Assembly (NCBI GenBank): GCA_001487125.1
Contig: LN913011.1
Location: 279,723-343,722, forward strand
Direction: 5' to 3'
From: Gabonibacter massiliensis
GTDB taxonomy: Bacteria > Bacteroidota > Bacteroidia > Bacteroidales > Marinifilaceae
Length of the DNA stretch: 64,000 bases
A model generated the notes under the pieces. That model was not told where the DNA came from and did no database searches. It was given only the letters and a program-made list of their open reading frames with translations. Below, piece after piece: positions 42,865-51,538 of this stretch. Each line of letters opens with the position of its first letter. Position 1 is the stretch's first letter. The position numbers and the translations under genes were made by a program.

Positions 42865-43040
42865 TTATGGAATGACATGTTTCCTGTCGCTTCCGGCTGT
42901 ACTTAAAAGTATGAAACAATCTCTGTTCATGATTCTGGCATGTGGTAATGTCCCGTTTGGGAAGAAGAGATTGTAAGAGAAGAGAATAAATATTCGGGCA
43001 CCCGTGACTTTTTTTATTCCGATACGTATATTGTATAAAA

Positions 43041-44348
43041 ATGATAAGTATGGAGAAAATGAGTCATATTCCGGAAAAGGGAACAAAAAAAAGAGTGGTG
43101 ATTGTCGGTGGCGGGTTCGGCGGTTTGAAATTAGCCAGGGAGTTGGATGATGAAAAATTTCAAATCATATTGATTGATCAAAACAATTACCATTTGTTTC
43201 AACCTCTTTTGTATCAGGTAGCCACGTCGGCTATTGAGCCGAGTGAAATCTCTTTTCCTTTTCGCCGGATTTTTAAACGCCGGAAAAATTTTCATATTCG
43301 AGTATGTCGGGCAGAGGAGGTTCTTCCGGATGAAAATCGCTTATTGACTTCGATCGGTTTTATCGATTACGATTATTTAGTCATTGCTACCGGGAGCCGG
43401 ACTAATTTTTTCGGAAACCAGGAATTGGGAGATCTTACCATGCAATTGAAAAATACTTCCGAAGCATTGTTCGATCGGAATAAAATCATTGAGAGTTTTG
43501 AAAGGGCTTTGAATAGTGAGGATGAGAGAGAACAAGGGCGTTTATTGACTTTCGTCATTGTCGGAGGGGGAGCTACCGGGGTAGAGTTGGCCGGAGCTTT
43601 GGCCGAAATGAAGAGGTTCGTTTTTCCTTCGGATTATCCGGATTTGGATGTAAATAGGATGCGGATTATTTTAGTTGACGGGGCGGATCGCCTGTTGGGA
43701 GCTTTTACCCCCGGGTCTTCCGATTATGCGGAACGGTATTTGAAGGATAAGGGAGTTGAAATACGTTTAAATGCTTTGGTGAAGGAGTATGACGGTAAGG
43801 CATTGACTTTTGTAAATGGGGAAGCGATTGAAACGTGCAATGTATTTTGGGTAGCCGGAGTGAAAGCGAACGGATTAAAAGGTTTTTCCCCTGATACGTA
43901 TGGAAAGGGCTATCGTTTGATCGTGGACGAATTTAGTCGGGTAAAGGGAATGGGAGATATTTTTGCAATAGGAGACACGGCTATAATGATTACTTCAGGC
44001 AACCCCCACGGACATCCTCAGGTTGTTCAACCGGCAATACAACAAGCCCGTTTATTGGCTAAGAACCTGTATCGTATTCTCGCCGGACGTCCTTTACAGG
44101 AGTTCAAGTATAGGAATAAAGGGGCAATGGCAACGATCGGGCGTAATTCTGCCGTGGTGGAATTGAATAAAATACGTTTTAGCGGAGCAATGGCCTGGAT
44201 GTTATGGTTGTTCGTTCATTTGATGAGTATTGTAGGCGTGAAGAATCGTTTGTTTATTTTTATCAATTGGATGTGGAGCTATGTTACCTATGATCAAGCC
44301 TTGCGTTTATGGATTCGACCGGAAGAAAAACAAAAAAAAGTTTCTTGA
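43041..44348 (+). CDS. ndh: Type II NADH dehydrogenase
   Basis: 435 residues. FAD site RVVIVGGGFGGLKLARELDD, NADH site FVIVGGGATGVELAGALAEM, quinone-site region NPHGHPQVVQPAIQQ. The C-terminal amphipathic/membrane segment (WMLWLFVHLMSIVGVKNRLF) anchors it to the inner face of the membrane. It oxidises NADH and reduces menaquinone without pumping protons. The ATG at 43041 or 43050 may be the start. It is convergent with the bacterioferritin gene. Confidence 0.9.
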   Translation: MISMEKMSHIPEKGTKKRVVIVGGGFGGLKLARELDDEKFQIILIDQNNYHLFQPLLYQVATSAIEPSEISFPFRRIFKRRKNFHIRVCRAEEVLPDENRLLTSIGFIDYDYLVIATGSRTNFFGNQELGDLTMQLKNTSEALFDRNKIIESFERALNSEDEREQGRLLTFVIVGGGATGVELAGALAEMKRFVFPSDYPDLDVNRMRIILVDGADRLLGAFTPGSSDYAERYLKDKGVEIRLNALVKEYDGKALTFVNGEAIETCNVFWVAGVKANGLKGFSPDTYGKGYRLIVDEFSRVKGMGDIFAIGDTAIMITSGNPHGHPQVVQPAIQQARLLAKNLYRILAGRPLQEFKYRNKGAMATIGRNSAVVELNKIRFSGAMAWMLWLFVHLMSIVGVKNRLFIFINWMWSYVTYDQALRLWIRPEEKQKKVS

Positions 44349-44357
44349 AAACAAAAA

Positions 44358-44396
44358 GCACTGTCCAATTTTGTGTTCAGGCAGTGCTCCAAGTCT
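44358..44396. terminator. Terminator between ndh and bacterioferritin
   Basis: Stem AGCACTG/CAGTGCT (44358-44364, 44382-44388) between two convergent genes. The T-run is imperfect. Confidence 0.55.
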
Positions 44397-44403
44397 TCTG
44401 TTT

Positions 44404-44913
44404 TTATTCTCCGGCAGGTTGGGCTCCGGTTGCTACGCTCTTGCTGCGTTCAATGGATTGTAGTGCCAGATAATTTGCCCCGAATTTACCGAGATTATCT
44501 AATTCCGTTTCGTATTGATCCTGGTGTACTTCTTCTTCCGCAACCAAGGCTTCAAATAATTTTTTAGATACGGAGTCCGCGTTGGCAGCACATTCGTTCG
44601 CCCATTTATTGTAGTCATTCACGCTGCCTTCTTCCATCATCGTTGCCGTTTCCAACATCTCTTTCGGATCGTGAATATGCTTGATGTCCGAGGCAGGTTT
44701 CATTTCAACTTCTCCTTTTAGAAAAAGAATACGTTCAGCTAATTGCTCTACGTGCATCATCTCTTGAATGGCCGTGCGTTTGAATAGGCCGGATAGTAAA
44801 TCATACCCCATGTCGTCACAACGGAAATGAAAATACATGTATTGATGAACGGCAACTAATTCATCTGCAACGGCTTTGTTTAATAATTCAATGCTTTTTT
44901 CCTTTTTGCTCAT
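44404..44913 (-). CDS. bfr: Bacterioferritin
   Basis: 169-residue four-helix ferritin. Di-iron ligands lie in ADELVAVHQYMYFHF (Glu18), IQEMMHVEQLAERI (Glu51, His54) and VAEEEVHQDQYETELD (Glu and His). The Met in EMMHVEQ corresponds to the haem-ligand Met52 of bacterioferritins. It stores iron as ferric mineral and protects DNA from peroxide. The tail of about 15 residues is extra. No gene is seen in the following 44914-45282. Confidence 0.88.
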   Translation of the reverse strand: MSKKEKSIELLNKAVADELVAVHQYMYFHFRCDDMGYDLLSGLFKRTAIQEMMHVEQLAERILFLKGEVEMKPASDIKHIHDPKEMLETATMMEEGSVNDYNKWANECAANADSVSKKLFEALVAEEEVHQDQYETELDNLGKFGANYLALQSIERSKSVATGAQPAGE

Positions 44914-45282
44914 AATTTTTTGAATAAGTGGTTATACAATCTATTGTGATGCAAGATAGAAAAAAAAGTAAATAAACATAAAATCTTACCGCATTTTAAG
45001 AGTATTCACGGATCTATTTTTACAACTGTTCGCCATTCGTGGGGAGAGTCGGTTTTTTACTGCCAATGGGGAGTTGCGGGAACATCCTTGTCTCTTATTT
45101 TTGTCCTGCGGCATTGAACAGGTATTGAGGAGAACGAACAAAAGGGGAATCGGGACCAGCGGATTGAGTCTTGGTTGAATGTCATGAAGACCGAGATGGA
45201 ATAGGGGGGATTCTCGGAACTATATTGGAATATGCTGTTTGCCAGCAATGTGATCGCTTCTTTCAACAGAAAAGGAGAAATG

Positions 45283-47202
45283 CTATTCCGGCTTCAAAAT
45301 CTCGGTTACCTTTCCGGTTTCTGCAATATATTTGTACAGCGCCTTGTAAAACGGATGACAGGTTAAGGTGGAGGAGTCTCCTATGATCATTAGCTTCATT
45401 CTGGCACGCGTGATGGCGACATTCATTCGACGGAGATCGTTTAAGAATCCGATCTCACCTCTTTCGTTGGCTCGGACGAGACTAATCAGTATGACATCTC
45501 TCTCTTGTCCCTGGAAGCCGTCCACGGTATGGATGGTCAATAATTTTCGGATCGGTATAAAAAAACGATTTTTTTTGATAAGTTGCCTCAGGTATTGGAC
45601 TTGTACCCGGTAGGGTGATATAAGTCCGAAATCGATACGTTCGTCAATGACCCGTTCGATACCGATCTCTTCTATGTACTTTTGAAGTATTTTGACCAAT
45701 AGTTCCGCTTCCGGTTTATTGATGCGTCCGAAAGTCTCCGAGACCGGAGTTTCCGTAAATGCACAAGATGCCGTATTGTACCAGACGATAGGAGTATCCC
45801 ACGCGAGGATATTTCGTTGTGAAACCTCGGGAGCCGCTTTTAAACGGTTATGATAAAACCAGAAAGAGGGGAAGCGCATGATCTCTTCGTGCATACGGTA
45901 TTGAATTTCCAACATGGAGATGGTCTCTGGTTTTCGCTGGATGATTTTTTGTAGAAGAGTTCTGTTTAGTCCTTGACAAGCTGCTTCATAACATTTTATC
46001 GTGGGGGGAAGTTGGTAGTGGTCCCCCGCTAAAATGACCCTTTCGGCTTTAGCGATGGCGATCCAGCAAGCGGCTTCTAATGCTTGACCGGCCTCATCAA
46101 TGAAGAGGGTTGAGAATCTTTTTCCGTTTAATGTTTTATTGGCCGATCCTACAAGAGTACAGGCTATGACACGTGCTTCTCCGAAAAGTTGTTTTTCTAT
46201 GCGAATCTCCAATTCAATGGCTTTTTCCTTTAACTGGCGTAGACGGGATAGAAGTGTCCCTCTTTTATCCCCTTTGGTCTTCTTAATTTGTGTAATGATA
46301 TCCCGGATGTTTTTTCGTGTATTATACAGGGCAGGGTAGGCAGGATGTGATGCGAATCTCCGTTCATAGGTGAAGGAAAGCATCTTTTCGTTTACCCGTG
46401 TCGGATTCCCTATACGCATGACATTTACTCCCCGGTCCAATAATTTTTCGGATATCCAGTCTACTGCCGTGTTGCTTTGAGCGCATACAAGAACTTGATT
46501 TTCCCGTCGTAACGTTTCATAAATAGCTTCTACCAAGGTCGTTGTTTTTCCTGTTCCGGGAGGTCCGTGTACGATCGCGATCTCTTTCGCGCAGATGACC
46601 CGGTTGACAGCTTTTTCCTGAGATCGGTTTAACCAAAAAAAATGGGTGTCCGCTATCTCTTTGTATTGAGAGGGAATATTTCCTAAAATGACTTCTCTCA
46701 GGTGGGCTAAGCGATTGTTTTTAGCTTCCATAACCTCCTTTAAGGCGGAGAACATGGTTTTATATGAAGTCCCGTCAAAGCAGAGTTGTACCCCTAACGT
46801 ATGGTCGCCTTGCAGATCAAGAAGTACGTTGGAATGAGGCATAACGACCGACATGGTGTTTTCTTGCACATAACTGATGATTCCCGTAAAGCCGAAGTAA
46901 TGAAGTCGTCCCGTCACGGGATCCGATTTAAAGAAACAAACGGGGCGACCGTATTCAAAAGCGTGTTCGGTCACCTCTCCCTCTTTTCGCTTGATTTCTA
47001 TAATAAATTGATTCAGTGGATTGTAATGACTTTTGCAGATAGTTACAGGATGCCAGCACACTCCTTGCCGGATTTTTTTTATTATTCCGGCATGCTGAGT
47101 ATGTTGAAAAAATAGCTCTTTCTCGTACTCGTATTCCTGTTGCAATAATTTGTATTGTTGTAACAGGTCGACTAACGGAGAAATAGTGGTTTCGGGCCTC
47201 AT
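45283..47202 (-). CDS. Superfamily 1B helicase, Upf1/IGHMBP2-like
   Basis: 639 residues. Helicase motifs in order are Walker A IVHGPPGTGKTTTLV, motif Ia QSNTAVDW, DEAG box LFIDEAGQALEAA, motif III LAGDHYQLPPT, QYRMHEEIM, TVDGFQGQERDVILIS and NVAITRARMKL. The N-terminal 190 residues form a beta-rich domain as in IGHMBP2. Such enzymes unwind DNA/RNA 5'-3'. I chose the ATG at 47202: a TACTTTTG -7 box at 47234-47227 puts transcription start near 47220, below the upstream ATG at 47223. Confidence 0.88.
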   Translation of the reverse strand: MRPETTISPLVDLLQQYKLLQQEYEYEKELFFQHTQHAGIIKKIRQGVCWHPVTICKSHYNPLNQFIIEIKRKEGEVTEHAFEYGRPVCFFKSDPVTGRLHYFGFTGIISYVQENTMSVVMPHSNVLLDLQGDHTLGVQLCFDGTSYKTMFSALKEVMEAKNNRLAHLREVILGNIPSQYKEIADTHFFWLNRSQEKAVNRVICAKEIAIVHGPPGTGKTTTLVEAIYETLRRENQVLVCAQSNTAVDWISEKLLDRGVNVMRIGNPTRVNEKMLSFTYERRFASHPAYPALYNTRKNIRDIITQIKKTKGDKRGTLLSRLRQLKEKAIELEIRIEKQLFGEARVIACTLVGSANKTLNGKRFSTLFIDEAGQALEAACWIAIAKAERVILAGDHYQLPPTIKCYEAACQGLNRTLLQKIIQRKPETISMLEIQYRMHEEIMRFPSFWFYHNRLKAAPEVSQRNILAWDTPIVWYNTASCAFTETPVSETFGRINKPEAELLVKILQKYIEEIGIERVIDERIDFGLISPYRVQVQYLRQLIKKNRFFIPIRKLLTIHTVDGFQGQERDVILISLVRANERGEIGFLNDLRRMNVAITRARMKLMIIGDSSTLTCHPFYKALYKYIAETGKVTEILKPE

Positions 47203-47226
47203 ACGCTTTGTGGAGTATTTCAATCA

Positions 47227-47234
47227 CAAAAGTA
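47227..47234 (-). promoter_or_regulatory. -7 box of helicase gene
   Basis: Minus-strand TACTTTTG. It decides the start codon of the helicase gene. Confidence 0.5.
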
Positions 47235-47448
47235 TATATAATTCTCATACCCGAATGGCAGATCAGGTAAATGAATGGTTATCGAGGAGATTTTTTTCAA
47301 AAAAATCGATCGTAAGGGGATCTCTATTTTGAACAGGCGTGGGGTGCAACATTACTGGTAATTGCTTGCGACCCCAACACCTGATTACATTAAAAATAAT
47401 ATAAATCAACCCCTGATTGGCTTACTTTTAATGTCTCTTCAAAAGGAT

Positions 47449-48351
47449 CTATTTCACTTGTTCCTGTTTCGAAAATGACGTAGCTTTTTTACGGATCTCC
47501 GAGGGACTCGCATCTAAATACATCCTGCAAAAATGATATAATGCTTTGTGTGAAGTAAATCGAAATTCTTCAATAATATCTGCGAAATCAATTCTTATAT
47601 CTTGTAAATAGGCCTCCACCTCTTTGGCTCTCTGGGTTTGTAACCATTTGTAAGCAGATTCTCCGAAAGTGGTTTTGAACTTTCGTTTAAAAGTAGATAA
47701 ACTGCAACCTGTTTCTTTGGCGAAGTCAGGAATGCTATTTACCTTGTGATAGTTTTGAATGACTAAAGACCTGAAATTTTCATTTCTTCCCATAATAGGA
47801 TAGAAAATTTGATAAATAGCTTCTTTAGAATAATGTTGGATGAATATGGAGATCAAAACTTTTCTGGATGATTCATTCACCAATTGACAAAAGGCGTCTG
47901 AGTCCAAAGAATAGCGGATGTATTCGAGGAATTTTAACAGATGGGATTCTATCGGAAAAGGTTGGAACCTATAATCAAAACGATTGTTTTGATTTATTGA
48001 AGCCAGATTAATCTGTTTGCAATATATTTCGAGACCGGTAAAGCGATGAATAAGAATTTCACACTCTTCGTTTCCGGTTTGGAAAGTAACGGAATATCCC
48101 TTGGGGATTAATTGTAGATTTCCTTTTTCGAAAATGAGGGTCGGATGGGTACTTAACGAAAGAGAAACATTTCCGGATAATATAAAAAAAAGTGAATGTG
48201 AGTTCTGATTGCCTTTACGGAGAATAGTTTGATTAGCCGGAATTTTGTATAATTCAAATCCATTAACGATTTGAGAATTGTAATATGAACAATCCTTTTG
48301 ATTACATAGGTTTGTATTCATAACCGATTTTGCACCTTTTGATTTATACAA
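47449..48351 (-). CDS. AraC-family transcription regulator
   Basis: 300 residues. An N-terminal cupin-like sensor (about 30-120, with LRKGNQNSHSLFFILSGNVS) is followed by a helical linker and a C-terminal pair of HTH motifs (IPDFAKETGCSLSTFKRKFK then DIIEEFRFTSHKALYHFCRM). The final helix ends DASPSEIRKKA, as in Bacteroidota AraC regulators. The ligand is unknown. The start may be Met11 (MNTNLCNQKD) at 48321. It is alone on its strand. A hairpin with a CAGG...CCTG base lies at 47332-47385. Confidence 0.85.
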   Translation of the reverse strand: MYKSKGAKSVMNTNLCNQKDCSYYNSQIVNGFELYKIPANQTILRKGNQNSHSLFFILSGNVSLSLSTHPTLIFEKGNLQLIPKGYSVTFQTGNEECEILIHRFTGLEIYCKQINLASINQNNRFDYRFQPFPIESHLLKFLEYIRYSLDSDAFCQLVNESSRKVLISIFIQHYSKEAIYQIFYPIMGRNENFRSLVIQNYHKVNSIPDFAKETGCSLSTFKRKFKTTFGESAYKWLQTQRAKEVEAYLQDIRIDFADIIEEFRFTSHKALYHFCRMYLDASPSEIRKKATSFSKQEQVK

Positions 48352-48565
48352 AAGTATCAGCTTTGAGTGTTTTAAATGTATGAAAAGAGGTCAAATGATC
48401 TCATAATAAGCTCAATGTGATAAGTGAAATAAAAAGTTGTTTTTATGTTGCTTATTATTAATTAGTTATATTTAAATAAATTCTATACTTTAACTTTTCC
48501 CGAAACTCTTCAGGAGTCCGGTGCGAATAAGTATATAGAAACGGTGGGGATTCGGTTATTTTTAC

Positions 48566-49423
48566 TTACCAAGTAAGAATTTCAACTCCTGTTTCTGTTA
48601 TTAGGATCGTGTTTTCCCATTGGGCTGACGCTAAACCGTCTTCCGTCAAAGCCGTCCATCCGTTGTCTTCATCGATAAAGATTTCATGGGAACCCATATT
48701 GATCATCGGTTCGATGGTAAATATCATTCCGGGAACCAATACCATGCCCGTTCCTGGTTTACCGATATGTTCCACTTCCGGTTTTTCATGAAACTGTAAA
48801 CCTACCCCGTGTCCGCAAAAATCGCGAACTACGGAATAACCGTTGCCTTCGGCATGTGCCTGAATGGCGGCTCCTATATCTCCTAAAAATCCCCAGGGCT
48901 TGGCAGCGGCTATGCCTATTTCCAAACACTCTTTGGTCACCTTTACCAATCGTTGTAATTTCTTATCGACCTTTCCGATCATGAACATGCGGGAGGCATC
49001 CGAAAAATAACCGTTTAAGATAGTGGAGACATCTACGTTGATAATATCTCCCTCTTGCAAGATGATATCTTTATCGGGGATTCCGTGACACACTTCATCG
49101 TTAATGGAGGTACAGACACTTTTGGGGAATCCCTCGTAATTCAAGGGTGCCGGAACTGCTCCATGAGCAACTGTAAAATCGTGTACCATGGAATTTATCT
49201 CTTCCGTGGATATTCCCGCTCTGATATGTTGTGACACATGATCCAATACCGCCGTATTTATTTCGGCACTCTTTTTTATACCTTGAATCTGTTCCGCGTT
49301 TTTTATGATTTTCCGGGGAGGAACAGTACAACCTAAACGTCTGTATACCTGTAATTTTTCTTCGAATGAAAGGCTTTTGAAATCTTTCATAGGTTGTAAA
49401 CCGTTGCTTTTTTTGAATATCAT
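48566..49423 (-). CDS. map: Methionine aminopeptidase type I
   Basis: 285 residues. Metal ligands are in IINVDVSTILNGYFSDASRM (two Asp), FCGHGVGLQFH (His), MIFTIEPMI (Glu) and AQWENTILI (Glu). It removes the initiator Met from nascent proteins. An N-terminal extension of about 35 residues precedes the core. The ATG at 49423 or 49390 is possible. It is not in a ribosomal-protein operon, where a second map might sit elsewhere. It is transcribed alone. Confidence 0.92.
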   Translation of the reverse strand: MIFKKSNGLQPMKDFKSLSFEEKLQVYRRLGCTVPPRKIIKNAEQIQGIKKSAEINTAVLDHVSQHIRAGISTEEINSMVHDFTVAHGAVPAPLNYEGFPKSVCTSINDEVCHGIPDKDIILQEGDIINVDVSTILNGYFSDASRMFMIGKVDKKLQRLVKVTKECLEIGIAAAKPWGFLGDIGAAIQAHAEGNGYSVVRDFCGHGVGLQFHEKPEVEHIGKPGTGMVLVPGMIFTIEPMINMGSHEIFIDEDNGWTALTEDGLASAQWENTILITETGVEILTW

Positions 49424-49559
49424 ATTTGCAATGTTTTAATAATTGTCCCGGAGAAAAAAAGACTCTGGAGGCAAAAATGAGATTACTTAAAAGTTTGTCG
49501 CTAAGGTACGGATTTTTGTTAGAGATTATTCCGTGTTGAATGGTAAAATAGAATAAAAA

Positions 49560-49586
49560 GATGTCCGGAAAAATTTTCCGGACATC
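49560..49586 (-). terminator. Terminator of the coiled-coil lipoprotein gene
   Basis: A 13-bp palindrome GATGTCCGGAAAA/TTTTCCGGACATC with a 1-nt centre. On the minus strand it is followed by TTTTTATTC. Confidence 0.75.
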
Positions 49587-49618
49587 TACCGTCGTGTGTG
49601 TTGATTATGTGTGAAGTG

Positions 49619-50494
49619 TTATTCTGAAATCATTACAACCAGATATTTCGTTTGTTTCCAGAAAGCGTTTTCGTCGTTGATGTTTAATTTTTGCATTCCG
49701 TTTTCATCGGCTTCTAAAGTGTATGATTTGGCCGGATGAGCGGATAGTATTTTTGCTTTTTTAGAGTTCAGTGCGATTGATTTCGTTTCACGGATGTCGA
49801 TGTTCTCAAATCTTGCATTCTGAGCCTGAGTGGAGACGATCGGCGGACAGAAGATTCCCTGACGTGAAATAACGTTAGCTGCTTTCAAGTTTTTTCTGCT
49901 GCCGATCAGGTAATGTCCCGTGTGAATATCGGCATCTTGTTTTGAAATGGTTTCTTTTTGAGAGGTAGACTCTTCCTGTAGATTGGAAACATTTTGGTTT
50001 AACTCTGCAATTTGTTGATTCTTTATGCCCAGTTCCTTTTCTTTCTCTGCCAATAAACGAGTCATTTCCTGTACTTTAGTTTTACTTTGATCCAGTTCTT
50101 CGTTCAAGCCGGCAATTAGCTTCTTGAATTGGGCCGATTGACTTTTATTTTGTTTTTCCAACTTGGCAATCTGATCCTTGTAGGTACTGATTGCTCCAGA
50201 GAGAGCGTTGATATCGTCTTTTAATTTGGTTATTTGCTCTTTGGTTGTGTTTGTTTTTTGGTCTTTAGCCGATTCCAATGCCAAAAGATGTTCTGCTTCG
50301 CGAATAGATTGCATTCCTGCCGTGATCTCGTTTAAGCCGGAGAGTATATTCTCCATCTCTGCATTCTGATTCGTGTTAACTGTGTTTAACGAGTCGTATT
50401 TGGCGACCAGGGTTTTGTATTTTTGCGAGCTCTCAACACAACTGCCGAGGAATAACAGAGAGAATATTCCGATTGATAAAAAAATCTTTTTCAT
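49619..50494 (-). CDS. Coiled-coil lipoprotein
   Basis: 291 residues. A lipoprotein signal ending in LFLGSC (Cys about 19) is followed by a long heptad-rich coiled coil (about 25-190, with EELDQSKTKVQEMTRLLAEK and QIAELNQNVSNLQEES). A beta-rich C-terminal domain starting near GHYLIGSRKNLKAANVISRQ closes it. The composition suggests a periplasmic scaffold anchored in an envelope membrane. The family is common but uncharacterised in Bacteroidota. Confidence 0.75.
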   Translation of the reverse strand: MKKIFLSIGIFSLLFLGSCVESSQKYKTLVAKYDSLNTVNTNQNAEMENILSGLNEITAGMQSIREAEHLLALESAKDQKTNTTKEQITKLKDDINALSGAISTYKDQIAKLEKQNKSQSAQFKKLIAGLNEELDQSKTKVQEMTRLLAEKEKELGIKNQQIAELNQNVSNLQEESTSQKETISKQDADIHTGHYLIGSRKNLKAANVISRQGIFCPPIVSTQAQNARFENIDIRETKSIALNSKKAKILSAHPAKSYTLEADENGMQKLNINDENAFWKQTKYLVVMISE

Positions 50495-50784
50495 GATTGT
50501 TAATTTTTAAGTTTACATTTATTCGTGCTGTTTTTCTTAGCACAAGGGGTGTGCCAAAATACTATATTTTTATTATGATGTTGATATACATGTTGTTATA
50601 TATTTTTGTATTGGTACGTATAATTAAAAAAGTGAGGAATACTCGTTCCACACTGTGGAATTTCTCTACACGTTGGTTGGGGAGTGAAGGACGAAAGATT
50701 AAATTCGGTATAAAAACGGAATATGCTATTAAAGTCATCTTTTTTTTGTAAATTTGAAAAGTTGAACTATAATACAAGAGAATT

Positions 50785-51333
50785 ATGAAAAGATCATTTC
50801 TTTTTTTGGCGGAAGGTTTTGAGGAGATGGAAGCGATTGCAATTGTCGACGTGTTGCGTCGAGGAGGTGTCGATATAAAGATTGTATCCGTCTCGGATCA
50901 ATTGAACGTGAGAGGTGCTCATGGCGTGTCGATGGAAGCGGATGTCGTATTGCGTCAAGTGGCGGAAGAAGATGCGGCATGCCTGATCTTTCCCGGAGGT
51001 CTTCCCGGGGCGCAAAACTTATCGAATTCCCCTCGGTTGATTCAATTATTGCAAGATCATTTCGACCAGGGCGGACGTGTTGCGGCTATCTGTGCAGCGC
51101 CGGCTTTGGTTTTGAGTAAGCTGAAAACCGATAGAAAATATAGGATGACGACCTATCCGGGATTCGAAAAATACCTGGTCAACGCGGATGTTGTTGCGGA
51201 CGGGGTTGTCGTTGACGGACGTATCGTAACAGGTAAAGGACCGGCTTTTGCCTTGGATTTCGGGTTGACGGTGTTGCGGGAAATCGTGTCTCAAAAGGCT
51301 GCTGACGAGGTTGCTCGGGGTATGTTAAGATGA
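50785..51333 (+). CDS. DJ-1/PfpI-family protein
   Basis: 182 residues. Catalytic Cys at the nucleophile elbow in AAICAAPALVLSKL, the conserved Glu in LAEGFEEMEA and LIFPGGLPGAQNL. The length and motifs match DJ-1/YajL rather than the larger Hsp31. Proposed roles are glyoxalase, deglycase or oxidative-stress protection; the true substrate is disputed. A strong hairpin terminator follows. Confidence 0.88.
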   Translation: MKRSFLFLAEGFEEMEAIAIVDVLRRGGVDIKIVSVSDQLNVRGAHGVSMEADVVLRQVAEEDAACLIFPGGLPGAQNLSNSPRLIQLLQDHFDQGGRVAAICAAPALVLSKLKTDRKYRMTTYPGFEKYLVNADVVADGVVVDGRIVTGKGPAFALDFGLTVLREIVSQKAADEVARGMLR

Positions 51334-51363
51334 TTTTTTAAGTTTGACGATAGTGGATTGGTT

Positions 51364-51395
51364 TGCAGGACGGATGGTTAACGTCCTGCATTTTC
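51364..51395 (+). terminator. Terminator after DJ-1 gene
   Basis: Stem TGCAGGACG/CGTCCTGCA (51364-51372, 51382-51390) with a following TTTT. Confidence 0.8.
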
Positions 51396-51538
51396 CATGT
51401 CTGGATTTTCCAGTAGGAGTGGAGGGTCCTGAGATCGTGTCTTAAAATTTACGGTGGAAATGGCTATTTATTGTATCATGGGAAGGTTCGTGAAGGTATA
51501 ATTATAACCGGTTATATTACAGTATCTTTAATATTGCT

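Noticed and set aside
45057..45386. Short ORFs on both strands after the helicase gene
   Set aside because: No motif, no promoter, overlapping in opposite frames. I see no gene in this gap.
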